Notes: a model not told the origin generated them from the sequence alone. Positions 54,705 to 63,487 are shown, counted from the stretch's first letter. The stretch: 64,000 nt of DNA from Ramlibacter algicola (GCF_016641735.1 NZ_JAEDAO010000001.1:868001-932000), one strand, 5' to 3'. A program made the numbers and translations.

Positions 54705-55907
54705 ATGGACGCCTACTTTCTCGACTGGGCCAACCTGCTGCTGCGGTGGCTGCACGTGATCACCGCGATCGCGTGGGTCGGGTCCTCGTTCTATTTCGTC
54801 TTTCTCGATTCCAGTTTGACGCCGCCGAAGGATGAAGCGCTGAAGCAGCAAGGCGTGTCCGGCGAGCTGTGGGCCGTGCACGGCGGCGGCTTCTACCACC
54901 CGGTGAAGTTCGCGCTCGCGCCGCCGAAGTTGCCCGAGCACCTGCACTGGTTCTACTGGGAGAGCTACTGGACCTGGATGTCCGGCTTCGGCCTGCTGAC
55001 GGTGTCGTACCTGTGGAATGCCGGCACGTATCTCGTCGACAAGTCGCTCGTCGACTGGCCCCCCGCGGCCGCAGTCGGCACGGCGATCGGGATGCTGGTC
55101 GTGTTCTGGCTGCTGTACGACGGCGCGTGCCGCCTGTTCGGCGATCGCGAGGACAGCGACGACCGCATCGTCGGCGTGCTCGTCGCGCTGCTGGTGGTCG
55201 CGACGGCTTACGTCGCCTGCCGCCTGTTCCCCGGACGCGCCGCGTTCCTGCTGGTCGGCGCGACGATCGCGACGTCGATGACCGCCAACGTCGGCATGTG
55301 GATCATCCCCGGCCAGCGCAAGATGGTCGCGGCCCTGCGAGAGGGGCAGCCGGTGGATCCGATCCACGGCCGGCGCGGCAAGCAGCGCAGCGTGCACAAC
55401 ACCTACTTCACGCTGCCGGTGCTGCTGGCGATGCTGTCCAACCACTACAGCTTCCTGTGGTCGCACCCGCGCAACTGGATCGTGCTGGTGCTGCTGATGG
55501 CCGCGGGCGCGGCGATCCGGCAGTTCTTCGTGCTGCGGCATGGATGGAAGCTGGGGCGCAACCCCAACCCGGTTCCGTACGCGATCGGCGGCGCCGTCGT
55601 CATTGCCGCCGTGGCCGCCTGGCTGGTGCCGGCGCCGCAACCCGCGCAGGCCGATGCGCCGAAGCAGGTCGGCTACGCGCAGGTCCGCACGATCGTCGAG
55701 CAGCGCTGCGCCTTGTGCCACGGCGCGCAGGTGCAGATGAAGAACGTGCGCCTCGACACGCCGGAAGGCCTGAAGCAGCACGCGCCGGCGGTCTACCAGC
55801 AGGCCGTGATCGCCAGGCTCATGCCGCTGAACAACGCGACCGGCATCACCGAAGCCGAGCGCGCGACGATCGGCCAATGGTTCCGCGACGGGGCGAAGGT
55901 GGAGTGA
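54705..55907 (+). CDS. puuD: Membrane-bound urate hydroxylase PuuD with cytochrome c domain
   Basis: 400 residues. About eight hydrophobic helices fill 1-315 (RWLHVITAIAWVGSSFYFVFLD near the N terminus, GFYHPVKFALAPP, ATSMTANVGMWIIPGQRKMV), then a C-terminal c-type heme domain with CALCH (about 341-345) and LMPLNN with a candidate Met ligand. PuuD oxidises urate to 5-hydroxyisourate and passes electrons to the respiratory chain. This feeds UraH and UraD. Its stop overlaps the GTG of the next gene (GTGA). Confidence 0.94.
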   Translation: MDAYFLDWANLLLRWLHVITAIAWVGSSFYFVFLDSSLTPPKDEALKQQGVSGELWAVHGGGFYHPVKFALAPPKLPEHLHWFYWESYWTWMSGFGLLTVSYLWNAGTYLVDKSLVDWPPAAAVGTAIGMLVVFWLLYDGACRLFGDREDSDDRIVGVLVALLVVATAYVACRLFPGRAAFLLVGATIATSMTANVGMWIIPGQRKMVAALREGQPVDPIHGRRGKQRSVHNTYFTLPVLLAMLSNHYSFLWSHPRNWIVLVLLMAAGAAIRQFFVLRHGWKLGRNPNPVPYAIGGAVVIAAVAAWLVPAPQPAQADAPKQVGYAQVRTIVEQRCALCHGAQVQMKNVRLDTPEGLKQHAPAVYQQAVIARLMPLNNATGITEAERATIGQWFRDGAKVE

Positions 55908-56647
55908 CCGCCGTCGACCTCGCTGCGTTCGAGGACCTGGGCTATTGCGTCGTCGAGCGGGTCCTGGATCCCACCCATGTCGAGCTCGCACGTGCTGCGG
56001 CAGCAGACCTCACCGCGCGGCATCGTTCGGGCGACGACGACGTGCGCGCCGCCAGCGTGAGCATCGGCGACGATGCGCGCCGCCGTCCGGCGCGCAATCC
56101 GGGTGTCGATCCCCAAGCCTGGCGCGACGAGCCGTACATCGTCGGTGACCTGCTTGCCCTCGACGAACGCTTCCTCCGCGTGCTCTCGCAGGAAGCCTTG
56201 TGGCGGGCCGCGGCGCGATTGCTGCGCTGCAACGACGACGAGGTCCGGTTCCATTTCTGCAACCTCACGCGCAAACCCGCAGGCGTCGGCCCCGGGCTCG
56301 CGTGGCACCGTGATGCGGAGAACACCTACATGGCGCCGGCCGACGGCCGGATGCTCCGGCTGCTCGTGGCGCTGCAGGCGACCGACGAGCGCAACGGCGC
56401 AACGCGCGTGGTTGCCCGATCGCATCGCCATGCGGACAGCCGGCCGCCCGAGCCATCGGGTCCCTGCCCGGCGCTGGTGGCAGGCGACGCGCTCGCGGTG
56501 CATCCGAGGGTGCTGCATGGCGGCGACCCGAACCGCAGCGCACACGACCGCGAACTCCTTGTCGTGCAGTTCGGCGTCGCCGGCTTGGACATGCGCTGCG
56601 TGGCGCTGGAGCGCCTGTCGCTCAGCCCGCGCGCGGCGTTCCTCTGA
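55904..56647 (+). CDS. Phytanoyl-CoA dioxygenase (PhyH)-like Fe(II)/2-oxoglutarate protein
   Basis: 247 residues from a GTG overlapping the puuD stop. The HxD...H iron triad is visible: His135 and Asp137 in AWHRDAEN and His205 in VLHGGDPNRS, with a candidate 2-oxoglutarate Arg after it (DRELLVVQF). N-terminal FEDLGYCVVERVLDP fits the PhyH family. Such enzymes hydroxylate small molecules. Coupling to puuD suggests a step in purine or ureide metabolism, but no such reaction is known to me for this family in this pathway. Confidence 0.8.
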   Translation: MTAVDLAAFEDLGYCVVERVLDPTHVELARAAAADLTARHRSGDDDVRAASVSIGDDARRRPARNPGVDPQAWRDEPYIVGDLLALDERFLRVLSQEALWRAAARLLRCNDDEVRFHFCNLTRKPAGVGPGLAWHRDAENTYMAPADGRMLRLLVALQATDERNGATRVVARSHRHADSRPPEPSGPCPALVAGDALAVHPRVLHGGDPNRSAHDRELLVVQFGVAGLDMRCVALERLSLSPRAAFL

Positions 56648-56674
56648 CGGGTCCTCTGGCGGACCGACGCAGCG

Positions 56675-58009
56675 TCAGATCCGGCTCGGCCCGGTCGCGA
56701 GCGCCTTCTGCACCGCGGCGTCACCGGCGTCGCGCGCGATCTCGGCGGCGGTCATGCCGCGGAAGCGCAGCTGCCGGTAGTCCACGCCGGCGCGCTTCAT
56801 CACCTCGATGCCGGCCGGGTCGCCCACCAGCACGGGCAGCAGGGCGAGCGGCATCTTTTCCGGCCCGACCAGCGCGTCGGCGCGCGCACCGGCGGCGAGC
56901 AGGCGCCGCGCGGCACCCGCGTCGTGCTCGGCCAGTGCATACGCCAGTGCGTCCATCTGGCGGTTGTCCTGGGCCGAGATGTCCTCGCCCGCGCGAACGA
57001 GCTGCCGCGCGACCTCGATCGTGCGGTCCGTCTCCGCGAGCAGCTGGAAGAGGCGCGGGCCCACGGGCATCTCGACGCGTGCCATGCGCAGCGCCTCCGC
57101 GCGGCGCGGCCCAGGCGCCGTCGACCAGTCCATGTAGCGCACCAGCGCCATGATCATGCGGCCCTCGCCCTGCTCGCAGTGGACCGGCTTCATCGTGCGC
57201 AGGACGGCCTCGGCGCCCGCCGCGTCGCCGCGCTGCGCGACGAGGAATCGCGCGAGGGACAGCGACGTGCAAGGGCCGTCCGGATAGTCGGCCACGCGCT
57301 GGCGCAGGAGCGGCTCCGCCGCATCCAGGTCGCTGCGGCCGCGGTGGATGGCGAGCAGGCGGTCGTAGGCGTGTTGCCGTGCGCGGTCGTTCGCGTCGCG
57401 CGTCGGGCCGCCCACGAGGGCCTTGCGGTACATCGCGATCGCTTCCGGCTCGCGGCCCTGGCTGGCGAGCAGTTCGCCCCAGTTCGTCCACAGCCACAGG
57501 TTGGTCGTGGGCGTGCGCGCCGCTTCCTTGTACAGCGCTTCCGCCTCGCGATGGCGGCCCTGGTTGGCGTGCACGTAGCCCAGGAGGATGGTCGCGTTCT
57601 GGAAGCCCGGCTGCACCTGCAGCGCGGACCGGATCAGAGCTTCTGCTTCGCGCAGTCCCTGCGGCCCCCAGTTCGTCTTCATGGCGATGCGCGCCAGTTC
57701 CAGGTAGGCCTGGGGCTGCTTCGGGTCCCGGCGCAGCAGGCGCTCGAGCAGGACTTTGGCCTGTTTCTGCACGCCCAAGTCCTCGGTGTCGATCATCGCG
57801 ATGGCGGCCTTGAGCACCATGGCCGGCGGACGCGTGTCGAAGCTGGTGTCGACGGGCACGTCGGCGTCGTCGTGGCTGGCCACCGGCGGGGACGGCAGCG
57901 TGGACGAGTAGGGGTCGGGGGCCGCATGCGCCAGGCATGCGGCCAGGCACATCGCGGTGAACAAGGGAACCGCACGAAGGGCGCGGCGCGCGAACGAGGG
58001 GTGGTCCAT
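56675..58009 (-). CDS. Exported TPR / ankyrin-like protein
   Basis: 444 residues from the ATG at 58009. A signal peptide (about 1-30, ending AHA) precedes TPR-type repeats (about 65-260: AYLELARIAMKTNWGPQGLREAEALI, GYVHANQGRHREAEALYKEA). The C-terminal 130 residues show ankyrin-like patterns (RQMDALAYALAEHDAGAARRLLAAGARAD and RGMTAAEIARDAGDAAVQKAL). Two interaction modules on one periplasmic protein suggest a scaffold. It is convergent with the PhyH gene, 27 bp between stops. Function unknown. Confidence 0.82.
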   Translation of the reverse strand: MDHPSFARRALRAVPLFTAMCLAACLAHAAPDPYSSTLPSPPVASHDDADVPVDTSFDTRPPAMVLKAAIAMIDTEDLGVQKQAKVLLERLLRRDPKQPQAYLELARIAMKTNWGPQGLREAEALIRSALQVQPGFQNATILLGYVHANQGRHREAEALYKEAARTPTTNLWLWTNWGELLASQGREPEAIAMYRKALVGGPTRDANDRARQHAYDRLLAIHRGRSDLDAAEPLLRQRVADYPDGPCTSLSLARFLVAQRGDAAGAEAVLRTMKPVHCEQGEGRMIMALVRYMDWSTAPGPRRAEALRMARVEMPVGPRLFQLLAETDRTIEVARQLVRAGEDISAQDNRQMDALAYALAEHDAGAARRLLAAGARADALVGPEKMPLALLPVLVGDPAGIEVMKRAGVDYRQLRFRGMTAAEIARDAGDAAVQKALATGPSRI

Positions 58010-58173
58010 GCGGTCGAGCTTAGCCGCGGTCCTGTTGCGCACGCGCCGCAGCGACCGCGCCTGACCTGTCAGCTCTCGCGGGTCGTGTGGGGCACACGTC
58101 GGATGCGCGGGCAGCACTGGAACGCAGCGAGCGCCTACGCCGGCAGCGCGCGCTTCCATGGCAGCCTCCGCGG

Positions 58174-59328
58174 ATGCGGACCTGCACCGACCCCTCGCAG
58201 GCGTTGCGCGGAGCCACGCGGGCCTTGCGTGTCCAGTTCTTCGTCGCCGGCGCGCTGTTCGCGACGCTCGGCGTGCACGTGCCGAGCCTGAAGACGCATT
58301 ACGCGCTCGGCGAACAGGCGATCGCGATCGCGCTGCTCGCCAGCGGTGCCGGCTCCGTGGGCGCGCTGTTGCAGGCCGGCCGCGTGCTCGCACGCCATGC
58401 GCCGGGCCGCGTTGTGCCGCTGGTGGCGGTGTTGTGCGCGTGCGCCATCGGCAACCTGCTCACGCCGGCGGCCTATGGCGTCTTGCTGGTCCTCATGCTG
58501 GCCTATGGCGCGGCGGCGGCGCTGTTCGACGTCGCGATCAATGACGAGGCGACCTCGATCGAGCGACTCGCGGGACGCCCGCTGATGAGCGGGTTCCACG
58601 GCATGTTCAGCCTCGGCGGCATGGTCGGCGCGGGCGCCTGGAGCGCGCTGGCGGCAACGGGCGTCGAGCCCGCCGCGCACCTGGCGGGCAGCGCCATCGT
58701 GCTGGTTGCGCTGTCACTGCTCGCCAGCCGCGCGATGCTGCGCGAAGCGCGCGATGCCGGGGCAGAGCGCGTTCCCTTGAGCCTGCCGCGCGGGCCGCTG
58801 CTGCTGCTCGGGCTGATGGCGGGGATGGGGCTCGTCGCCGAGGGCGCCATGTACGACTGGAGCGTGCTGTACCTGCGCCAGGAGCTCGGCACGCGTACCG
58901 ACGTCGCGAGCCTGGGCTATGCCTGCTTCAGTGGTGCGATGGCCGCCGGCCGCTTCGGCGGCGACTGGGTCCGCGCGCGTGTCGCGCCCGTGCCGCTGCT
59001 GCGTGCCAGTGGCCTGCTCGGTGCGGCCGGCATGGCCATGGCGCTCGCCATTCCGCATCCGGCCGCCGCGCTCGCCGGCTTCGCCCTGGTGGGGCTGGGC
59101 TTCGCGAACATCGTGCCCGTGCTGTTCAGTGCCGCCGGGCAGCTGCCCGGCATCGCGGCGGCGCATGGCATCGCCGCCGTCTCGTCGGTGGGGTACACGG
59201 GCCTGATGGCCGGACCGCCCGTGATCGGCTTCATCGCCGAAGCGCACTCGCTCACAGTCGGGATGGGCGTCGTGATCGTGTTCGCTGCCGTGGTGGCGGC
59301 GTGCGCGCGACGGGCCTTCGCCCGCTGA
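58174..59328 (+). CDS. MFS transporter
   Basis: 384 residues from the ATG at 58174; the open frame upstream is not hydrophobic. About twelve membrane helices with the two-half MFS layout, short loops and the Gly-rich SGFHGMFSLGGMVGAG and GFANIVPVLFSAAGQLPG blocks met in a group of sugar or drug MFS proteins (FucP/YbjJ-like). Inner membrane; substrate unknown. No ribosome-binding site of note. Confidence 0.88.
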   Translation: MRTCTDPSQALRGATRALRVQFFVAGALFATLGVHVPSLKTHYALGEQAIAIALLASGAGSVGALLQAGRVLARHAPGRVVPLVAVLCACAIGNLLTPAAYGVLLVLMLAYGAAAALFDVAINDEATSIERLAGRPLMSGFHGMFSLGGMVGAGAWSALAATGVEPAAHLAGSAIVLVALSLLASRAMLREARDAGAERVPLSLPRGPLLLLGLMAGMGLVAEGAMYDWSVLYLRQELGTRTDVASLGYACFSGAMAAGRFGGDWVRARVAPVPLLRASGLLGAAGMAMALAIPHPAAALAGFALVGLGFANIVPVLFSAAGQLPGIAAAHGIAAVSSVGYTGLMAGPPVIGFIAEAHSLTVGMGVVIVFAAVVAACARRAFAR

Positions 59329-59435
59329 ACCCGGCGGCGGCCATCGGCTTCCGCTGACGGCCTTGCGCGCCGGCAGCCGCACCGCGGCACGGGAGCGGTC
59401 GGCTACGGTCGACGCGTTCATCGCGACCCATTCCC

Positions 59436-59684
59436 ATGACCGACACACCCGATCCCATCGAACGATTCGACAACCCGCGGCCGCTGTTTCCGGGCGAGCA
59501 CATGGTCGACCTGGTGGGCGGCATCGCCGCCTGGATGCTCACCCGCAAGCATCCGTCGCTGGCCGTCCGCACGCTCGGCACCTTCCTCGGCGCGACGCTG
59601 GTCGCCCGCGCGGCGCACGGGCGCCACCGGCTGAGCCAGGTGATGCGCTGGACGCCGATCGGGGGCGGAATCAAGCGCAACTGA
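59436..59684 (+). CDS. Small hypothetical protein
   Basis: 82 residues. N-terminal TDTPDPIERFDNPRPLFPGEH is polar; a moderately hydrophobic stretch (about 24-36, MVDLVGGIAAWML) and another (47-60, LGTFLGATLVARAA) could be short membrane-associated helices. It lacks a strong ribosome-binding site. It lies between the MFS gene and the convergent metallohydrolase gene (15 bp between stops). No family recognised. Confidence 0.6.
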   Translation: MTDTPDPIERFDNPRPLFPGEHMVDLVGGIAAWMLTRKHPSLAVRTLGTFLGATLVARAAHGRHRLSQVMRWTPIGGGIKRN

Positions 59685-59699
59685 GGCGCGGGCCCGGGC

Positions 59700-60635
59700 C
59701 TACTGCATCGCCCGCGCGATGTAGACGCCTTCCTTGCCGACGACGGGCTCGCGCGCCGGCATCAGGATCGTGCAGTCCTCCGGCGCGCGGATCTCCTCGT
59801 CGCCATCGGTCGCGATCAGTTCGCCGGCGGCGAACGTCTCGAAGCCCCGCACCGTCCGCGCAAAGCGGTACTCGGGCGTGCGGATCACGTACGTGCGCAG
59901 CAGTTCGAAGCGGCGCTGCGCGGGTTTCGGGTCCGGCGCGACGGCGCCGTCGATGAGGCCGTAGAAGGCGAGGAAATGCTGCGTCACGCGAACGGCCAGC
60001 TCGCCGGTCGCGCGGCGAAAGTGGCCGCCGCATTCCGCGACCAGCGCCGCGCCGGCGCCGGCATCGGCCAGGCCGTGCCGGCCATGCTGGATCAGCGGCG
60101 TGCCCGAGCCCAAGCCCGAGGGCATCACCAGGTGCACCGACGGCTCGCCGATCGCCAGCGCGACCTGCTCGTTGGCGCTGCGCGCGGGGTAGACCCAGAA
60201 CGGCTCGACGTCCTGCGCCGTCGAATGCAGGTCGAGGATGTGGTCGGCGGCGGCGACGATCGGGCGCAGTTCGCGCGCGCGGCGCAGCTCCGGGCTGTCC
60301 TCGCTGCCTTCGAGCTGCCCGGCGGACCACACGCGGTTGAGGTTGTGCACGAGCTGCCGGCTCGCGAACGGGCGCTCCGGGTCGAACGTTTCGTAGGCCG
60401 CCACGTTGGCGAAGCTCACGGTGAGCACCCCGCGCAGCGGCCGCACGCCACGGTCCAGCAGGTCGCACGCGGCGACCATCCCGCAGAACTCGTTGCCGTG
60501 GGTGAGGGCGTTCACCAGCACGTGCGGGCCGGGACGGCCCGAGTCGAAGCGGTGGACGTAGTCGATGCCCGTGTTGCCGGCGCGGTAGGCCGAGAGGTCG
60601 CGGGGCAGCAGGTCGAGCAGCGGGTTCGCGGTCAT
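59700..60635 (-). CDS. Succinylglutamate desuccinylase/aspartoacylase-family zinc hydrolase
   Basis: 311 residues, M14-like. Zinc ligands His46 and Glu49 in THGNEFCG, a second His in ILDLHST, and a catalytic Glu candidate in AECGGH. The N terminus (GIDYVHRFDSGRPGPHVLVNALTHGNE) is close to the AstE/AspA pattern, but the ast operon is absent, so the N-acyl amino acid substrate cannot be named. The gene is divergent from a small gene across 90 bp. Confidence 0.85.
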   Translation of the reverse strand: MTANPLLDLLPRDLSAYRAGNTGIDYVHRFDSGRPGPHVLVNALTHGNEFCGMVAACDLLDRGVRPLRGVLTVSFANVAAYETFDPERPFASRQLVHNLNRVWSAGQLEGSEDSPELRRARELRPIVAAADHILDLHSTAQDVEPFWVYPARSANEQVALAIGEPSVHLVMPSGLGSGTPLIQHGRHGLADAGAGAALVAECGGHFRRATGELAVRVTQHFLAFYGLIDGAVAPDPKPAQRRFELLRTYVIRTPEYRFARTVRGFETFAAGELIATDGDEEIRAPEDCTILMPAREPVVGKEGVYIARAMQ

Positions 60636-60725
60636 GCGCGATTGTCACTTGCCGCGAAGGCGTCCTACAGCCGCCGCTCTCGGCGCGGTGCAATGCTGGC
60701 GGCGACGCCCCCAGGAGAGCCTGCC

Positions 60726-60917
60726 ATGACTGCCACTCCCCGCACGCCCGACGTCCAGGACCCCGCCCGCGACGACGGCCTGTCTCCCGCCGCCGACGAC
60801 GGCGTCACCGGCATGCCCGACGGCCCCGGTCCGCACGACGTTCCCGATGACAAGGTGATCGAGCGGACGCTGCCCACCTCGAAGCCCTCGCGCGACGACG
60901 ACAAGCCGGCGCGCTGA
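60726..60917 (+). CDS. Very small acidic hydrophilic protein
   Basis: 63 residues from an ATG with AGGAG upstream. The composition (Asp, Pro, Gly, Thr, Arg; no hydrophobic core) predicts disorder. TCCTACA lies 57 bp upstream with TGCAAT 19 bases after it, the same arrangement seen before other small genes in the window. No function recognised. Confidence 0.65.
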   Translation: MTATPRTPDVQDPARDDGLSPAADDGVTGMPDGPGPHDVPDDKVIERTLPTSKPSRDDDKPAR

Positions 60918-60945
60918 CCCGGGCGGCCCCACGCATCGGCGCAGA

Positions 60946-61371
60946 ATGCGGCCGATGCCCCACCAGGCCACCCTCGAGATCGCCACCCGCGGACGCGGCA
61001 CGCGCGACATCACCGCGGACGTGCAGGGCGCGGTCGCCGCATCGGGCATCCGCTGCGGCATCGCGCACGTGTTCGTGCAACACACCAGCTGCTCGTTGGT
61101 GGTCACGGAGAACGCCGACCCCGATGTGCGGCGTGACCTCGAGACCGTGCTGTCGCGGGCCGCGCCGGACGGCGACCCCGCGTACCGCCACGACACGGAA
61201 GGTCCGGACGACATGGCCGCGCACGCGCGCACCGTGCTGACCGGCGAATCGCTGACGCTTCCCGTCGGCGACGGCCGCCTGCGGCTGGGCACGTGGCAAG
61301 GCCTGTTCTTGTGGGAGCATCGGGCCGGGGCGCAACGGCGCACCATCGTCATCACCGTGCTGGGCGAATGA
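60946..61371 (+). CDS. YjbQ / UPF0047 family protein
   Basis: 141 residues from the ATG at 60946 (60955 is the other candidate). The family motifs are complete: HTSCSL (46-51), NADPDVRRDLE, a GPDDMAAH block, GTWQGLFLWEHR. Members fold as a small beta barrel, some show weak thiamin-phosphate synthase activity, and the true role is uncertain. The stop overlaps the glycerate kinase start by 4 bp (ATGA). Confidence 0.92.
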   Translation: MRPMPHQATLEIATRGRGTRDITADVQGAVAASGIRCGIAHVFVQHTSCSLVVTENADPDVRRDLETVLSRAAPDGDPAYRHDTEGPDDMAAHARTVLTGESLTLPVGDGRLRLGTWQGLFLWEHRAGAQRRTIVITVLGE

Positions 61372-62708
61372 ACATCACTTCCCTCGAACCCGCGACGCTG
61401 CCCGATCCAGCGCGCGACCCACGCGCCTTCCTCGAGGCGCTCTATGCCGCGGCCGTGCGGCGCGCGCTGCCGCTGCACACGCTCGGTGGCTTCCTTCCCA
61501 AGGCGCCGCCCGGCCGCACGCTGGTGCTCGGCGCCGGCAAGGCCGGTGCCGCGATGGCGCAGGCGGTCGAAGCGCTGTGGCCCGCGGACGCGCCGCTGTC
61601 GGGGCTGGTCATCACGCGCTACGGGCACGTGCCGCCGCGCCCGGACGGCCTCCCGAAGCGCATCGAAGTGGTCGAGGCGGCGCATCCCGTGCCCGATGCG
61701 GCCGGCCTGCACGCAACGCAACGCATCCTGCAGCTCGCGCACGGCCTCACCGCCGACGACCTGGTCCTGTTCCTGATTTCCGGCGGTGGCTCCGCATTGC
61801 TGGTCGCGCCGGCAGAAGGGCTCACGCTGGAGGACAAGCAGCGCATCAACCGCGAGCTGCTGCTGTCGGGCGCGACCATCGGCGAGATGAACTGCGTGCG
61901 CAAGCACCTGTCGCGCGTCAAGGGCGGGCGTCTGGCCGCGGCCTGCCATCCGGCGCGCGTGGTCACGCTCACGATCAGCGACGTCCCCGGCGACGACCCG
62001 TCGGTGATCGCCAGCGGCCCGACCGTGCCCGATGCGAGCAGCTGCGCGGACGCGGTCGCGATCCTGCAGCGCTACGGCATCGACGTGCCGGGCGCGGTGA
62101 TGAGCCTGCTGGAGCAGGGCGCGCTGGAGACGCCCAAGCCCGGTGATGACGTGTTCGCCGGCCACGAGGTGCACCTGGTCGCGACGCCGCAGCAGTCGCT
62201 CGAAGCGGCGGCGGCGCTCGCACGCTCGGCCGGCATCGACGCGCACATCCTCGGCGACGACCTGGAAGGCGAATCGCGCGAGGTCGGCAAGGTCCATGCG
62301 GCGCTCGCGCGCGCGGTCGCCCGGCGCGGCCAACCGTTCCGGCGCCCGTGCGTGATCCTGTCCGGTGGCGAGACGACGGTCACGGTGCGCAAGCAACCCG
62401 AGGGCACGCCGCGCGGGCGCGGCGGCCGCGCCGGCGAGTTCTGCCTGGGTCTCGCGCATGCGCTGCAAGGGCAAGCCGGCGTGTGGGCGCTGGCGGCCGA
62501 CACCGACGGCATCGACGGCGTGGAGGACAACGCCGGCGCCTTCGTCGCGCCGGACACGCTGCAACGTGCAGCCGCAGCGGGGCTGCGCATCGACGACCAC
62601 CTGCAACGCAACGATGCGTACGGCTTCTTTGCCGCGCTCGATGCGCTGGTGATCACCGGTCCGACGCAAACCAACGTCAACGACTTCCGCGCACTGCTCA
62701 TTCCCTGA
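61368..62708 (+). CDS. Glycerate kinase (GckA/TtuD type, MOFRL domain)
   Basis: 446 residues. N-terminal DUF4147 domain (LGAGKAGAAMAQAVEALW, LISGGGSALL, MNCVRKHLSRVKGGRLA) and C-terminal MOFRL domain (CVILSGGETTVTVR, GRGGRAGEFCLGLA, ADTDGIDG). It phosphorylates D-glycerate to 2-phosphoglycerate; homologues are sometimes named hydroxypyruvate reductase (TtuD). Glyoxylate from ureide breakdown can reach glycerate through tartronate semialdehyde, so a link to the purine cluster 5 kb away is plausible. Coupled to yjbQ. Confidence 0.92.
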   Translation: MNITSLEPATLPDPARDPRAFLEALYAAAVRRALPLHTLGGFLPKAPPGRTLVLGAGKAGAAMAQAVEALWPADAPLSGLVITRYGHVPPRPDGLPKRIEVVEAAHPVPDAAGLHATQRILQLAHGLTADDLVLFLISGGGSALLVAPAEGLTLEDKQRINRELLLSGATIGEMNCVRKHLSRVKGGRLAAACHPARVVTLTISDVPGDDPSVIASGPTVPDASSCADAVAILQRYGIDVPGAVMSLLEQGALETPKPGDDVFAGHEVHLVATPQQSLEAAAALARSAGIDAHILGDDLEGESREVGKVHAALARAVARRGQPFRRPCVILSGGETTVTVRKQPEGTPRGRGGRAGEFCLGLAHALQGQAGVWALAADTDGIDGVEDNAGAFVAPDTLQRAAAAGLRIDDHLQRNDAYGFFAALDALVITGPTQTNVNDFRALLIP

Positions 62709-62815
62709 CGTAGGACCGGGCTGACAGACGGCACGCGTGTCCCGTCGTAAAAACGGCACGTCGCCCAGGCTCTGCAGGTCCCGCTTGGCGCCACGTCGAG
62801 CAGGAGCATTGCAAA

Positions 62816-63235
62816 TTGGGTATTCGCGTACTGGTGGTCGAAGACGTCAAGGCGTCGCATGAACTGATCCTGGAGTCGCTGCAACTCATCGGCGGCTTCG
62901 ACGTCGTCGGCAGCTGCCCGACCGAATTGCAGGCGCAGCAGTGGCTGCACGACCGGCCTTCCGACTGCGACCTCGTCATCCTCGACCTGATGCTGCGCGA
63001 AGGCTCCGGCTTCGCGGTGCTCAACCAGATGCGCAAGCGCCGCGACCCGCCGCAGATCGTCGTCTTCAGCGACTTCGCGACGCCCGCGGTCGCCGAGAAG
63101 TGCCGCGCGATGGGCGCGGTCGATGCGATCTCGAAGGAGGACTACCGCCAGCTGCGCGTGTTCCTCGAGCGCTACCGCAGCGGCACGCTCACCGACCGGC
63201 CGTCCTGTGTCGACACGCGACAACGCACGCATTGA
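62816..63235 (+). CDS. Single-domain response regulator (receiver only)
   Basis: 139 residues from a TTG start with AGGAG 9 bases upstream; no ATG in the frame fits. Acidic pair Glu9-Asp10, phospho-acceptor Asp57 (VILDLMLREGSG), switch Ser in VVFSDF and Lys107 (SKED). Closely related in sequence to the lone receiver at 29988-30395, including the shared V-F-S...K-C...G-x-D-A block. No kinase gene adjoins it. Its partner is unknown. Confidence 0.9.
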   Translation: MGIRVLVVEDVKASHELILESLQLIGGFDVVGSCPTELQAQQWLHDRPSDCDLVILDLMLREGSGFAVLNQMRKRRDPPQIVVFSDFATPAVAEKCRAMGAVDAISKEDYRQLRVFLERYRSGTLTDRPSCVDTRQRTH

Positions 63236-63292
63236 CCGCGCGCGGGGCGCCGTGACACACTGCGCGTCCCTTCAACCTCCAGGAGAGTGACC

Positions 63293-63331
63293 ATGCAAAA
63301 AGATCTTGCCCTCTTCCTGTCGGCTGCCTGA
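63293..63331 (+). CDS. Candidate 12-residue leader peptide upstream of rsgA
   Basis: ATG CAA AAA GAT ... TGA encodes MQKDLALFLSAA and is preceded by a good Shine-Dalgarno (AGGAG, 8-9 bases before). It sits 156 bp ahead of the rsgA start in an otherwise gene-free region with hairpins. It could be a regulatory upstream ORF. It is too short to judge by coding statistics. Confidence 0.4.
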   Translation: MQKDLALFLSAA

Positions 63332-63437
63332 AGCGGTCCCCGCACTCTCCTTCCTTTCCTTCCCGAGTGCCCGAGCGCCGCAGCAGCGGCCGGCTTCCAA
63401 CCCCCTTCGTGCCACGCGCCTGATGCGCGCGGCTGTC

Positions 63438-63463
63438 GTGCGCGCGTGCTTTTGCGCGCGCAC
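63438..63463 (+). promoter_or_regulatory. Hairpin in the rsgA leader
   Basis: A perfect 9-bp inverted repeat (GTGCGCGCG / CGCGCGCAC) with an eight-base loop, 24 bp before the rsgA start. No T-run, so attenuation would need another mechanism; occlusion of the rsgA start region is possible. Confidence 0.45.
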
Positions 63464-63487
63464 TGGAACCGACATGACTCGAGCACC

